DNA of 64,000 nt from JADJWR01 sp964509545 (GCA_964509545.1 CAZDXQ010000018.1:1-64000); one strand, 5' to 3'. Numbered from the stretch's first letter, positions 10,018 to 21,329 are shown. Made by a program: numbers and translations. Notes: generated from the letters alone by a model not told the origin.

Positions 10018-10638
10018 TCAGGGTTCTTGCTTCGCGGTGGCCGCATTCTGCTCGAGGCAATGCCGCGCCGCCCCGGGGTCCCCGATCCCTTCGGGCCGCC
10101 GGCCGGGCACAGCCGCGCCGTCAGGGCGCTCGGCAGGCACCGCAGCCGTGCCCTCGCCCAGGGCATCGCAGCGGATCCTGCGAAACGGGAAGTCGAACGC
10201 TCGCGCCGCGCCGCCGCGCAGGCCTTCGATCCGCGCCAGCAGCCGCCCGCCGGGTTGCCGCCGGTAGATGATCCGCTGCGGGAAATCGTGCTCGACGTTC
10301 TCGAAGACGACCTCGTCGTCGGCCAGCTGCGCCACCGGAAAGCGGGCCATGCGCTGCCCGGACGGCTGGGCGATGAACGCGATCCGGCCGTCTTCGCCGG
10401 CGCGGATCTGCATGAACTCGTGTTCGACGGTACGGCCGCGCTTCACTGTCCGGCTGACGCCCAGCAGCGTGCCGCCGGCGAGCGGCATCCAGTGCTCGCC
10501 GCTGCCGGGTTCGCCCTCCGCCGCGGCCCAGCAACCGCCGAGCCAGGCCAGTTTTTCGATCGACGCGGCGCGGCTGGCCGTGGTGCCCCCCGCCACCAGA
10601 AGCAGCGCCAGCAGGGTTGCCGACCCAAATTGCCGCAT
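10018..10638 (-). CDS. Exported DUF6265-like protein
   Basis: A 206-residue protein. Signal peptide MRQFGSATLLALLLVAGG with cleavage near SRAA, then SIEKLAWLGGCWAA, the opening of the DUF6265 family, followed by HWMPLAGGTLLGVSRTV and VVFENVEHDFPQRIIYRR, a lipocalin-like beta pattern. After about residue 150 the chain is proline/alanine-rich and looks disordered. The start at 10638 is chosen because it begins the signal peptide; no clear ribosome site is seen. Role unknown. It sits between the DapA-like gene and ubiB-like gene with modest gaps and may be independently transcribed. Confidence 0.75.
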   Translation of the reverse strand: MRQFGSATLLALLLVAGGTTASRAASIEKLAWLGGCWAAAEGEPGSGEHWMPLAGGTLLGVSRTVKRGRTVEHEFMQIRAGEDGRIAFIAQPSGQRMARFPVAQLADDEVVFENVEHDFPQRIIYRRQPGGRLLARIEGLRGGAARAFDFPFRRIRCDALGEGTAAVPAERPDGAAVPGRRPEGIGDPGAARHCLEQNAATAKQEP

Positions 10639-10777
10639 GGCTGAACTCGATGGCGCCGCGTCGCTCGCGGCGGCCCGACCTGGCCCGGCCCGGCGCGGGA
10701 TTTCGCGATCCCATCGCGCGCCGCGCTCCGCAAACGCCAGCGCCAGTCGCAGGCGCCGCGCAGTCCGCTTGGCAGGC

Positions 10778-12466
10778 TCAGTCACGGCGCGAGCGCCAGA
10801 TGGACACGATGATCCAGACGCTGTTGACGAAGGCGAGCAGGTAGCCGGCAAGGCCGAGCACGGTGAATGCCGGAACGCCGAACAGCTGCGGGCCGGACGT
10901 CACCGTCATCACGATCGACGAGCCGATGACGAGCGAGGCCGTCATGATGCCGATGGTGATGCGGTCGATCGTGCTGTCGAGCTTGCGGCCGAAGCTGTCG
11001 AGCCGCTTGAGATCCAGATCGACGCGCATCCGCCCGCGCCGGGCGTCCTTGAGCAGACGGCCGAGGTCGCGCGGCACGGAGCCGACCAACCCGAGGAACT
11101 GGCCGAAGCTGGCGCTGCCGCGCCGGCCGACCTCGGCCGGCGCGTAGCGCGCCGCGATCGCACGCTCCAGGAACGGCTTGAGCCGGTCGACCAACAGGAA
11201 GTCCGGGTCGTAGCGGCGGCCCAGTCCCTCGAGCGAGATCAGCGCCTTGAACATCAGCGTCAGGTCGGACGGCAGCACGATGCCGTGCTCGCGCACGATG
11301 GCGGTGATGCGCCCGATCAGCGCCCCGATGCGGATGTCCTTCAGCGGCACGTCGGCATAGTCGAGCACCAGTTCATCGACGTCCGCGGCAAGCTGTTCCT
11401 CGTCGACCGCATCCTCGCCGGCCCAGTCGAGCAGCACTTCGAGCATGGGCTCCGTATCCCGGCGGGCGAGGCCCGAGAGAAGATCGACGATCTGTCTGCG
11501 CCGCTCCGGCGACAGCCTCCCGGCCATGCCGAAATCGATCATCGCGATGCGGTTTCCGGGCAGGTAGATGACGTTGCCCGGATGCGGATCGGCGTGGAAG
11601 AAGCCGTCCTCGAGGATCATCTTCAGCACCGCATCGACGCCGCGCTGGGCCAGCCGCTTCGTGTCCAGGCCGGCGCGCTGGATGCCGTCGAGATCGTCGC
11701 CGCTGATGCCGTCGATGCGCTCCTGCACGTTCATCAGGCTGCTCGTCCACTGCCCGTAGACGTGCGGGATCAGGACGTCCGGGTCGTCGCGGAAGTTGCG
11801 CGCGAAGCGTTCGATATTGCGCGCCTCGGCGGCGAGGTCGAGCTCGCGCAGCAGCGAACGGCGGAACTCCTCGACGACGCGCGTCGGCTGGTAGCGGCGC
11901 GCCTCGACCACTTCGCTCTCGATCAGTTGCGCCAGATGCGACAGCAGGCGCAGGTCGGCCTCGACCTTGGCCTCGATGCCCGGCCGCCGCACCTTCAGCA
12001 CCACCGGCCGGCCGTCGGGCAGCCGGGCGCGATGCACCTGCGCGATCGACGCCGCGCCGGAAGGCTCGCGCTCGAGATCGACGAACACCGTCGCCGGGTC
12101 CGCGCCGAGCGCGCGCTCGACCAGCGGCAGGATCTGATCGAAAGGCACCGGCGCGGCGCTGCTGTGCAGGCGCGCCAGCTCGGCGGTCCAGGCCGGCGGC
12201 AGCAGGTCCTCGCGCGTCGACAGCATCTGGCCGAGCTTGACGAACGTCGGGCCGAGTTCCTCGAACGCCTGGCGCAGGCGCTGCTGCGGCTCGAGCTGCG
12301 AACTGCGCGCCGCCTCGCCCCAGTGCAGGATCGCCCCGGCGCGCTCGAGGATCGACGCGACGCCGACACGCCTCACCAGATCGCCGAGGCCGTGCCGAAT
12401 GAAGACCAGACTGATCTCGTGCAGGCGCGGCAGATCGCGCACCGCACTGAGCGCCGCCTCGGGCAC
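10778..12466 (-). CDS. UbiB/ABC1-family atypical kinase
   Basis: A 562-residue member of the ABC1/ADCK/UbiB family. Hallmarks: the KxGQ motif in FVKLGQMLSTREDLLPP, the Ala-rich nucleotide loop PSGAASIAQVHRARL, VLKVRRPGIEAKV with the pairing Lys, FHADPHPGNV as catalytic loop, and the MIDFGMAGRL DFG motif. Two hydrophobic helices at the C-terminus (about 505-555) anchor it to the membrane, as in UbiB. UbiB proteins support ubiquinone synthesis and extract lipid intermediates using ATPase activity. The start is a GTG at 12464-12466. An 8-bp gap to the upstream helical-protein gene implies co-transcription; no other ubi gene is near, so a direct ubiquinone role is inferred from family only. Confidence 0.88.
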   Translation of the reverse strand: MPEAALSAVRDLPRLHEISLVFIRHGLGDLVRRVGVASILERAGAILHWGEAARSSQLEPQQRLRQAFEELGPTFVKLGQMLSTREDLLPPAWTAELARLHSSAAPVPFDQILPLVERALGADPATVFVDLEREPSGAASIAQVHRARLPDGRPVVLKVRRPGIEAKVEADLRLLSHLAQLIESEVVEARRYQPTRVVEEFRRSLLRELDLAAEARNIERFARNFRDDPDVLIPHVYGQWTSSLMNVQERIDGISGDDLDGIQRAGLDTKRLAQRGVDAVLKMILEDGFFHADPHPGNVIYLPGNRIAMIDFGMAGRLSPERRRQIVDLLSGLARRDTEPMLEVLLDWAGEDAVDEEQLAADVDELVLDYADVPLKDIRIGALIGRITAIVREHGIVLPSDLTLMFKALISLEGLGRRYDPDFLLVDRLKPFLERAIAARYAPAEVGRRGSASFGQFLGLVGSVPRDLGRLLKDARRGRMRVDLDLKRLDSFGRKLDSTIDRITIGIMTASLVIGSSIVMTVTSGPQLFGVPAFTVLGLAGYLLAFVNSVWIIVSIWRSRRD

Positions 12467-12474
12467 GGGCGGTC

Positions 12475-13119
12475 CTACTTGGCTTTCTTCGGCTCGGACT
12501 GCTGCCGCAAGGCGTCGGCGAAGCCGGCGAGCAGCCCGCTGGTCAGCAACGTCATGTTGGCGCCGTACTGGCGCGCCGCGTCGAAACCGGAGGCGGCGCG
12601 CCCGCGGTACGAACCGCCCATGCGGCTGGCGAACTCGCTCATCACCTGCGCGATGCGCACGCTGGCGTCGGTGCCGACGCGCTGCGCATGCAGCGCCAGG
12701 CCGACGAGTTCGCGACGGATGCTGCCGGTGGTCGCATCGGCGATAGCGTTGGCCGTGGCGACATAGTCCTCCTGCAGCTTCTGCAGGCTGGCGAAGGCGT
12801 TCTTCAGGTCGTTGTCGGAGAATTCCTTGCCGCGCGCCGCCAGCGCCGACAGTGCTTCGTGCGCCGCCTGCGCCGAGCTTTGCAGCGCCTGGTCGAGATC
12901 GCGCACCGACTCGGCGAAGGCCGCGCGCGCCTGTTCGCTGTCCATCGCCGGCGGTAGCGCTGCGCCGCCGCCGAACACACGCATCACTTCCTTCACGCTC
13001 TCGGTGTCGAGCCGCCCGCCGGACAGCATCTGCGCGGTCAGTTCGCGCACCCTTTCCCGGATCGCCTGCTCGTCGGCCGGCGCGGGGGAGGCCCCCGCCG
13101 GCGCTGTCGAATTGGTCAT
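12475..13119 (-). CDS. Alpha-helical protein of unknown function (DUF6781-like)
   Basis: A 214-residue protein, almost wholly helical and Ala/Gln/Ser-rich, without signal peptide or clear membrane helix. Patterns such as ESVRDLDQALQSSAQAAHEAL and DLKNAFASLQKLQEDYVATA suggest amphipathic helices that bind a membrane or coil together; it is phasin-like in general character. It is 8 bp upstream of the UbiB-family gene, so the two are probably made together. I recall a DUF6781 family paired in this way but cannot confirm it. Confidence 0.65.
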   Translation of the reverse strand: MTNSTAPAGASPAPADEQAIRERVRELTAQMLSGGRLDTESVKEVMRVFGGGAALPPAMDSEQARAAFAESVRDLDQALQSSAQAAHEALSALAARGKEFSDNDLKNAFASLQKLQEDYVATANAIADATTGSIRRELVGLALHAQRVGTDASVRIAQVMSEFASRMGGSYRGRAASGFDAARQYGANMTLLTSGLLAGFADALRQQSEPKKAK

Positions 13120-13203
13120 CTCGCGCCCCCGGTGGATTCGAAGTGGCGGTCAGGATAGACCGATTCGCCTTCGGCTGGCGAGATCGCGCGCGTCGCGCCG
13201 ATC

Positions 13204-16200
13204 CTACTTCTGCTCGTCGGCGGGCTGCGTGAGCAGCACCGAGGCGCCGCCGCGCGGCTGGCCGCGTCTGAGCCAGCGCGCCTCGATGGCGTCGAGATAC
13301 GAGTAGATCACCGGCACAACGACCAGCGTCAGCGCCGTCGAGGTGATCACGCCGCCGATGATGGCCCTGCCCATCGGCGCCTGCCGCTCAGCCCCCTCGC
13401 CCAGCCCAAGGGCCAGCGGCAGCATGCCGAAGATCATCGCGCCGGTGGTCATCAGGATCGGCCGCAGGCGGACCTGGCCGGCGGCGATCAGCGCCTCTTG
13501 CCGCGACAGCCCGCGCTTCTGTCCCTGGTTGGCGAAGTCCACCAGCAGGATCGCGTTCTTGGTCACCAGGCCCATCAGGAAGACGACGCCGATCATCGAG
13601 AAGATGTTCAGCGTCGTGCCGGTGAGCGCCAGCGCCAGCATCACGCCGACGATCGCCAGCGGCAGCGAAGCCATGATGGCCAGCGGCTGGATGAAGCTGC
13701 CGAACTGCGAGGCCAGCACGATGTAGATGAAGATCACCGCCAGCAGCAACGCGCTCATGATCGCGCCGCCGACCTCCTGCTGGTCCTTGATCTGGCCGCC
13801 GACGTCGAAGCGCAGGCCGGGCGGAAGGTCAAAGGACCTGACGAGGTCCTGCACCTGCCTGCCGGCGTCGCCGGCGGGCCGGCCCTCGACATTGGCGAAC
13901 AGCGCCACCCGCCGCTGCAGGTCCTGGCGGCGGATGTTCTCCGGGTTGAACGTGCGCCCGATGGTGGCGATCGCGCGCAGCGGCACCACTTCGGCGGTGC
14001 CGTCCGGCAGCGTGCGCCCGGTGGCGATGTTCAGACCGGCGATGTCGTCGACCACCGTCCGGTTGGCCCGCGGCAGCTGCGTGATCACTTCGTAGTTCTG
14101 CCCGTCGGGCGCCAGCCAGTGACCGGAGTTCTCGCCGCCGACCAGCGCGCGTAGCGTGGCTCCCAGTTGCGCGTGCGTGATGCCGTATTCGGACGCCAGT
14201 TCGGGCTTCAGCCGTACGGCCAGCGCCGGCGTGCCTTCCTTGACCGAGGTCTCGACGTCGGCGACGCCGCGGATCTGCGCCACCCTGTCCTTGAACTCGG
14301 CCATGACCCGGTTCATCGCCTCCTGATCGTTGCCGAGCAGCGCCACATAGATCGGCGGGCCGAAGCCCACCACCATCTGCACGCCGGGAATGCCGGCGAC
14401 CTCCTTGCGGATCGCCTCCTCGATCTTCTTCTGCGCCCGGTCGCGCTCGGTCCGTGGCGTGAGCTTCAGGTTGATCCGCGCGCTGTTCCTGGCGCCGTCG
14501 GTGCCGATGCTGGTGTCGATCGAGGCGATCTCGGGAAAGCCGCGCAGTACCTGCTCGACGCGCCTGACGCGCTCGTCGGCGTACTCGAGGCTGGAGCCGA
14601 CCGGCATCGTCAGCCGCAGGCTGGTGAAGCTCTGGTCGGCATCGGGCATCAGTTCGCCGCCGACGATGCCGGCGATCGGAATGCTCGCCAGAAAGCTCGC
14701 CACGGCAATGGCCAGCGTGGTCTTGCGCTGCGCCAGCGCGCGGCGCAGCAGGCGGTCGTAGATGCCATGCCAGCGCTCGACCCAGCCGTCGAAGACGGTG
14801 AGCGCGCCTCCGACCACCGGCAGCGCCTTGGCGCCCTGCGGCGGATCGCGCCAGACGGCAGACAGCATCGGGTCGAGGGTGAAGCTGACGAACAGCGACA
14901 CCAGCACCGCGACCACGACCGTCATGCCGAACGGGTAGAAGAACTTGCCGACGATGCCGCTCATGAAGGCGATGGGCACGAACACGGCGACGATCGAGAA
15001 CGTGGTCGCCAGCACCGCCAGCCCGATCTCGTCGGTGCCCTCGCGCGCCGCCGTGTAGTGGTCCTTGCCCATGCGGATGTGGCGGACGATGTTCTCGCGC
15101 ACGACGATGGCGTCGTCGATCAGCAGGCCGATGCACAGCGACAGGGCCATCAGCGTCATGTAGTTCAGCGTGAAGCCGAGCGTGTCGACGGCGATGAAGG
15201 TGGCGATCACGGCGATCGGCAGCGTCAGCCCGGTGATCACCGTGCTGCGCCACGAGCCGAGGAACAGGAACACGATCAGCACGGTGAGCATCGCGCCCTC
15301 GACGATCGTGCGCTTGACGTTGTCGACCGACTGTTCGACGAAGTCGGCCATCGCCCACATAAATTTCAGCTCCACACCTTGCGGCAGCTGCCTGCGGATG
15401 TCATCTGCCGCCACCTTCAGCGCGCGGCCGACCTCGACGATGTTGGCATCCTGCGCCTTGTGGACCCACACGCCGATCGCCGGTTGCCCGTCGACGCGGG
15501 TCGCCGAGCGGCGCTCGGCCTCGGCGTCGAGCACCTCGGCTACCTGCTCGAGCAGGATCGGCACGCCGTTCCTGCGCGCCACCACGATCTTGCCGAACTG
15601 CGCCGGCGACGCCAGACGGCCGTCGACGCGCACGATCGATTCCGAGTTCAGGTTCGAAATCGTGCCAACCGGCACACTGACATTGGCGTTGCGCAGCGCC
15701 GCGACGACCTGGTCGACTGACAGGCCGTAGGCCGTGAGCCTGGCCGGGTCGACGCGTGCCTGCACCTGCCGCGTGACCGTGCCGCCGAGTTCGACGCGGC
15801 CGACGCCGCTGATGCGTTCGAAGCCCTTGCCCACGACCTGTTCGGCAATCAGCGTCAGCTCGCGCAGTGAACGGCCGTTGCCCAGCAGCGCGAAGGTCGC
15901 CACCGGCTGGTCGTTCTCCGTCTCGGCGCGGCTCACGATCGGATCCTTGGCGTCGCGCGGGAAGCTGGCGCGGATCTGTGCCAGCTTGTCGCGCACCTCC
16001 TGCATCGCCCGCGTCGCATCGACGTCGAGGCGGAACTCGACCCAGGTCAGCGAACGGCCCTCGTCCGACCGCGACAGGATGCGCTTGACCCCGGCCACCG
16101 TGTTGGCCGCGTTTTCGATCGGCTTGGCCAGGTCGTTCTCGACCTGCTCCGGCGAAGCGCCGGGATAGTTGACCCAGATCATCACGCCGGGGGGCGCGAC

Positions 16201-16317
16201 GTCCGGCATCGGCTCGACGCCGAGCCGCGCATAGGAGAACAGGCCGAGCACGGTGAGCGCGACCATCACCATGGTCGCGAACACCGGATGGTTGATCGAT
16301 ACGCGCGTGATCCACAT
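13204..16317 (-). CDS. RND efflux transporter permease (AcrB/HAE1 type)
   Basis: A 1037-residue proton-driven inner-membrane pump. Start MWITRVSINHPVFATMVMVAL is the usual first helix. It shows the internally repeated RND layout: 12 helices, two large periplasmic loops, the YPGASPEQVE segment after the first helix, the helix 4 proton-relay signature LCIGLLIDDAIVVREN with two Asp residues, and the second-half GxxLxxNxIL equivalent MGLVTKNAILLVDFANQ. Length matches AcrB-class pumps (about 1030-1050). It is 20 bp downstream of its membrane-fusion protein; no outer-membrane channel or regulator gene is adjacent. Drug or solvent range cannot be predicted. Confidence 0.94.
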   Translation of the reverse strand: MWITRVSINHPVFATMVMVALTVLGLFSYARLGVEPMPDVAPPGVMIWVNYPGASPEQVENDLAKPIENAANTVAGVKRILSRSDEGRSLTWVEFRLDVDATRAMQEVRDKLAQIRASFPRDAKDPIVSRAETENDQPVATFALLGNGRSLRELTLIAEQVVGKGFERISGVGRVELGGTVTRQVQARVDPARLTAYGLSVDQVVAALRNANVSVPVGTISNLNSESIVRVDGRLASPAQFGKIVVARRNGVPILLEQVAEVLDAEAERRSATRVDGQPAIGVWVHKAQDANIVEVGRALKVAADDIRRQLPQGVELKFMWAMADFVEQSVDNVKRTIVEGAMLTVLIVFLFLGSWRSTVITGLTLPIAVIATFIAVDTLGFTLNYMTLMALSLCIGLLIDDAIVVRENIVRHIRMGKDHYTAAREGTDEIGLAVLATTFSIVAVFVPIAFMSGIVGKFFYPFGMTVVVAVLVSLFVSFTLDPMLSAVWRDPPQGAKALPVVGGALTVFDGWVERWHGIYDRLLRRALAQRKTTLAIAVASFLASIPIAGIVGGELMPDADQSFTSLRLTMPVGSSLEYADERVRRVEQVLRGFPEIASIDTSIGTDGARNSARINLKLTPRTERDRAQKKIEEAIRKEVAGIPGVQMVVGFGPPIYVALLGNDQEAMNRVMAEFKDRVAQIRGVADVETSVKEGTPALAVRLKPELASEYGITHAQLGATLRALVGGENSGHWLAPDGQNYEVITQLPRANRTVVDDIAGLNIATGRTLPDGTAEVVPLRAIATIGRTFNPENIRRQDLQRRVALFANVEGRPAGDAGRQVQDLVRSFDLPPGLRFDVGGQIKDQQEVGGAIMSALLLAVIFIYIVLASQFGSFIQPLAIMASLPLAIVGVMLALALTGTTLNIFSMIGVVFLMGLVTKNAILLVDFANQGQKRGLSRQEALIAAGQVRLRPILMTTGAMIFGMLPLALGLGEGAERQAPMGRAIIGGVITSTALTLVVVPVIYSYLDAIEARWLRRGQPRGGASVLLTQPADEQK

Positions 16318-16337
16318 GATCGGGGGTCCGCGCCGCT

Positions 16338-17510
16338 TCAGCGCATCTGCGCGACCGCGTCACGCCGGACGACCTTCGGCTCGCCGGCACCGGCGATATT
16401 GGCCAGCAGGCCCTCGCGCAGGTTGTCGAAGCGGCTGCCGATCACCTGCTCGTCGCCGCGCAGGCCGGAGAGGATTTCGATGCGCTGTGCGCGCTCGTCG
16501 CGCACGCCGGTGGCGACGTTGCGCCGCGCCAGCCTGCCGTCGGCGATGATCCAGACGTAGCCCTGCCCGCGATCGTCCTGCACGGCAGCGATCGGCAACG
16601 CCGGCACCGGCGCGCTGCCGCCGACCTGCAGCCTCACCCGCGCGAACATGCCGCCGCGCAGCCGGCCGTCGTCGTTGGCGAGTTCGACGTAGACGGCGAG
16701 CATCCGTGAGCCGGCCTCGGTGGTCGGATTGATGCGGTCGATGCGGCCCTTGTAGGGCTGGCCGGCCAGACCCTCGACCTCGACGCTGACCTCGGCCCCC
16801 GCCGCGATCTTCGCGACATCGGCCACCGGCGCCTGCGCCTGCACTTCGAGCCGCGACAGGTCGACGATGTGCAGCAGCGGTGCGTCGAAAACGACCTTCT
16901 CGCCCGGCTGCACGTGCCGCTTCGCCACCCGGCCGGAGATCGGCGCGCGCACCACTGCATCGGCAAGTACAAGCCGCGTCTGCGCCAGCTGCGCCTCGGC
17001 CGCCTGCACGGCGGCCACCTGCGCGCGGTACGCATCGTCGGCGGTGTCGAAGGCGTTGCGCGAGATGAAGCTCTGCTTGACCAGCTGCGCGTTGGCCGCC
17101 CGCGTCCTCTCGGTCTGCGCCAGCGTGGCGCGCGCCGCCTCGAGGGTGGCCTGCCGTTCCGCCAGCTGGATGCGCAGCTGTGCCGTGTCGAACTCGGCGA
17201 GCACCTGCCCGGAGGCGACCGCGTCACCTTCGCGCAGCGGCAGCCGGCGAACTTCGGCCGACAGCTTCGAGCGAACCGTCGCCTGGGTAACTGCCTGCAC
17301 CGTGCCGGGCATCGACACTTCCACCGCCAGCCGGTGCGGCGCCAGTCGCACGATGTCGGTGGCGGCGAAGGCAAGCGGTGGCGGCACTTTCTTCTCCTCC
17401 GCCCTGGCACCCAGCTTCAGGACGCCGGCCTGCATCGCCGCCAGCGCGACCGCACCCAGCGCGAGGGCGCTGCCTGCCAGCAGGATGCCGCGCTTCTTCC
17501 TCTTGTCCAT
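16338..17510 (-). CDS. RND efflux membrane-fusion (periplasmic adaptor) protein
   Basis: A 390-residue adaptor. N-terminal anchor MDKRKKRGILLAGSALALGAV, then the lipoyl-like half GTVQAVTQATVRSKLSAEVRRLPLREGDAVASGQVLAEFDT, an alpha-helical hairpin rich in Ala/Gln (about 100-175), the second lipoyl half VRAPISGRVAKRHVQPGEKV, then a beta-barrel region. It connects the RND pump to an outer-membrane channel. The start at 17510 is supported by GGGGGA upstream and by the signal anchor; a longer frame upstream adds only low-complexity residues. First gene of the two-gene operon. Confidence 0.92.
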   Translation of the reverse strand: MDKRKKRGILLAGSALALGAVALAAMQAGVLKLGARAEEKKVPPPLAFAATDIVRLAPHRLAVEVSMPGTVQAVTQATVRSKLSAEVRRLPLREGDAVASGQVLAEFDTAQLRIQLAERQATLEAARATLAQTERTRAANAQLVKQSFISRNAFDTADDAYRAQVAAVQAAEAQLAQTRLVLADAVVRAPISGRVAKRHVQPGEKVVFDAPLLHIVDLSRLEVQAQAPVADVAKIAAGAEVSVEVEGLAGQPYKGRIDRINPTTEAGSRMLAVYVELANDDGRLRGGMFARVRLQVGGSAPVPALPIAAVQDDRGQGYVWIIADGRLARRNVATGVRDERAQRIEILSGLRGDEQVIGSRFDNLREGLLANIAGAGEPKVVRRDAVAQMR

Positions 17511-17878
17511 CTTTTCCCCCGCGGCCGCCTCTGCCCGAAGCCGGGGCACGGCCGAATCGCCTCTGGTGGCGCGGATTGTCGTGACCGGCAGCGGCCGCCG
17601 CCATCACCGCGCGACGAACTGCGTCACGGCGCGACAAAACGCAAGGGCCGGGGATCAAGCCCGGGGCCTCGAACTCGTCGAGTCGCCGTCGAACCAACGG
17701 CGGCTGTCAAGTTGGGGACCGCCGCAGTGCTGCGGACTGAACCCGCTGGCAGTTCCGTGCAACCACAGTCCGACGATGCTCAGCAGCCCGGTCCAAGGAA
17801 ACCGAACGCGATGCTGCCCCGCATTCGACGATGACAGGCAGGACACCGCCAGAACCTTCAACCCCATCGGAGCAGAAA
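17511..17878. other. 368-bp gap between two divergent genes
   Basis: No gene is seen here. It must carry the promoters of the efflux operon (leftward) and of the orphan gene (rightward). Two small perfect palindromes stand out: ACTCG-T-CGAGT at 17673-17683 and CCGCAG-tg-CTGCGG at 17722-17735, either of which could be an operator. A GGAAAC at 17798-17803 followed 15 bases later by CCGC loosely resembles an ECF/HrpL-type promoter ahead of the orphan gene; this is weak. No regulator gene adjoins the efflux pair. Confidence 0.5.
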
Positions 17879-18811
17879 ATGCTAGGCATTCAGGTCAACA
17901 CGACGCACCAGCGTCTCCAGGACTACCTGGCCGACAATGCCGCCATCCGCGACGCCGTGGCGTCCGATGCCGCTGCCACTCACGAGGCCGATGCGCCTCG
18001 TGAAGCCAACCCGCTCGCTTCGTCTCTGAACGGCACAGTCATCGAGCGCCTCTCCCCCCAGATCAACACCGGTCGGCTGGCGCAGCTCGCGGAGAACCTA
18101 GACACGCTGAAAGTCGCGGCTGGCAAGACCGCAGGGCAGCGGTTCACCGATCAGGCGTTCGGCCCCGGTGGCGTCTCCCAGCAGGCCGGAAGTCTGCTGG
18201 ATGGCCTGCGCGGCCTGGGCGGCGGGCACAGCAGGAACCCCTTGGACAACGCCCTGGCCGGCAACTTCATCGGCAGCCGCAACGCCAGGATCAGCAGCGA
18301 CCCCGCGGACGGCGAACAGAAGCCGAGCCGGTGGGAAACCTTCAAGAACTGGGCCAGCTCCGTCGCCACCTCGCTGCTGGGCACCGTCGGCGGCGGCGCC
18401 ACCACGGTCGTCACCGCCAATACCGACAGCCCGGCGTCCAAGGCCGACGAGTTCCGCGGCTGGGCCGCATTCCGCGATATGGCCACCGGCGCCTACGGCG
18501 AGCGGATCCTCAGCTACTCCAACGACAAGACCCCCAACCCCGACGCTGCCGAGTCCGGCGGCCCGACGGTCATCACCCGCGCCGACCTGAACGCGATCCA
18601 CGCTCGCCTTGGCCAACGCGTTATTCCGGCCGACGGCGCAGAGGCCGGCAGCGGCGGGCCCGTCGATACCACCAGCCCCAACGGTGCCGGCGGCGTGCCC
18701 ACGCAGGCCCTGTACACCGACGTGCAGACGAACGCCAACGTCTTCAATCGCATCGACGCCATCGGCATCCAGGCCCGGATCGACGCCAAGATCAACCCGC
18801 ACCGACCGTGA
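17879..18811 (+). CDS. Orphan cysteine-free protein, possibly a secreted substrate
   Basis: A 310-residue protein that I do not recognise. It contains no cysteine, is rich in Ala, Gly, Asn, Asp and Ser, and has no N-terminal signal peptide. A mostly polar N-terminal half with a Gly-rich stretch (about 103-130) is followed by a single mildly hydrophobic segment (WASSVATSLLGTVGGGATTV, about 157-178) and a polar tail. The start at 17879 is preceded by GGAG with six bases between; a longer reading from 17831 has no such site. Composition (no Cys, Gly/Asn-rich, acidic, one short hydrophobic stretch) is what is seen in harpin-like or other type III substrates and in some surface proteins, but this is only an analogy. 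It stands alone between two gene-poor gaps. Confidence 0.6.
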   Translation: MLGIQVNTTHQRLQDYLADNAAIRDAVASDAAATHEADAPREANPLASSLNGTVIERLSPQINTGRLAQLAENLDTLKVAAGKTAGQRFTDQAFGPGGVSQQAGSLLDGLRGLGGGHSRNPLDNALAGNFIGSRNARISSDPADGEQKPSRWETFKNWASSVATSLLGTVGGGATTVVTANTDSPASKADEFRGWAAFRDMATGAYGERILSYSNDKTPNPDAAESGGPTVITRADLNAIHARLGQRVIPADGAEAGSGGPVDTTSPNGAGGVPTQALYTDVQTNANVFNRIDAIGIQARIDAKINPHRP

Positions 18812-19193
18812 ACCCTCCGAGCGGCGTGACGACCATGACCCGGCGCCCTGTGAGCCGGGACTTGTTCCTGAAACACGGCCGCTTCCTGCGCAGTGCGCAA
18901 GGCAGCCTCACGGACTTGCGCGGGTTCCGGACCGCAAGATCAGTCGACGACGAAACGATCGTCGGCTGACGCGCCCGTCTGGCCGACAGCACAATCGGCT
19001 CTGCGAACTTCGGTTCCGTCGCGAATCGGCCCAAGCGCATTCGCTCGCGCCGACAAACCTGCCACCGCAGAGGGGCGAAGGGATGGTCAGCCATCGCCCG
19101 GCATCGAGCGGGCCGAAGTGACAGCGGCGCGGCCGCGCAAAGCGTCTACGAGTCCGTCGTGACGGGCCGACGCCGCAGGACCGAAGCTGCGCC
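18812..19193. other. 382-bp gap, possible 44-residue ORF and terminator hairpin
   Basis: No confident gene. An open frame at 18835-18969 (+) would encode 44 residues starting MTRRPVSRDLFLKHGRF, with about 80 percent G/C at third positions, but it lacks a ribosome site. Its beginning overlaps a hairpin, CCCGGC with a 9-base loop and GCCGGG (18839-18859), that may instead end the transcript of the orphan gene, although no T run follows. The rest (18970-19193) shows nothing I can support. Confidence 0.4.
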
Positions 19194-21176
<1,983 letters not shown>

Positions 21177-21216
21177 GACGGAAATGAGAATGCTTCATGC
21201 GGGTCGCGAGGTCTTC

Positions 21217-21239
21217 TTGTCCACAGCGACTGTGGATAA
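21217..21239 (-). promoter_or_regulatory. Inverted pair of DnaA-box-like sites upstream of parE
   Basis: TTGTCCACA (21217-21225), five bases, then TGTGGATAA (21231-21239), which is the consensus DnaA box TTATCCACA on the other strand. Together they form a near-perfect 23-bp palindrome centred 52 bp upstream of the parE start, a position suited to promoter control. Binding by DnaA is inferred from the match to the consensus only. Confidence 0.5.
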
Positions 21240-21329
21240 ACACCGGGCATAGACCGGAAAAGCACGCAGCGGCGCAGCTTTCGCTGAGCTGCCCAATCGG
21301 CATGCAGGGGCAGAGCAAACGTTGCACGA

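Noticed and set aside
10268..12766. 832-residue plus-strand frame
   Set aside because: Antisense to the UbiB-family gene; composition and lack of motifs mark it as a shadow.
17798..17825. HrpL/ECF-type box ahead of the orphan gene
   Set aside because: Only partial match (GGAAAC and CCGC) and no hrp genes nearby; kept only as a remark.
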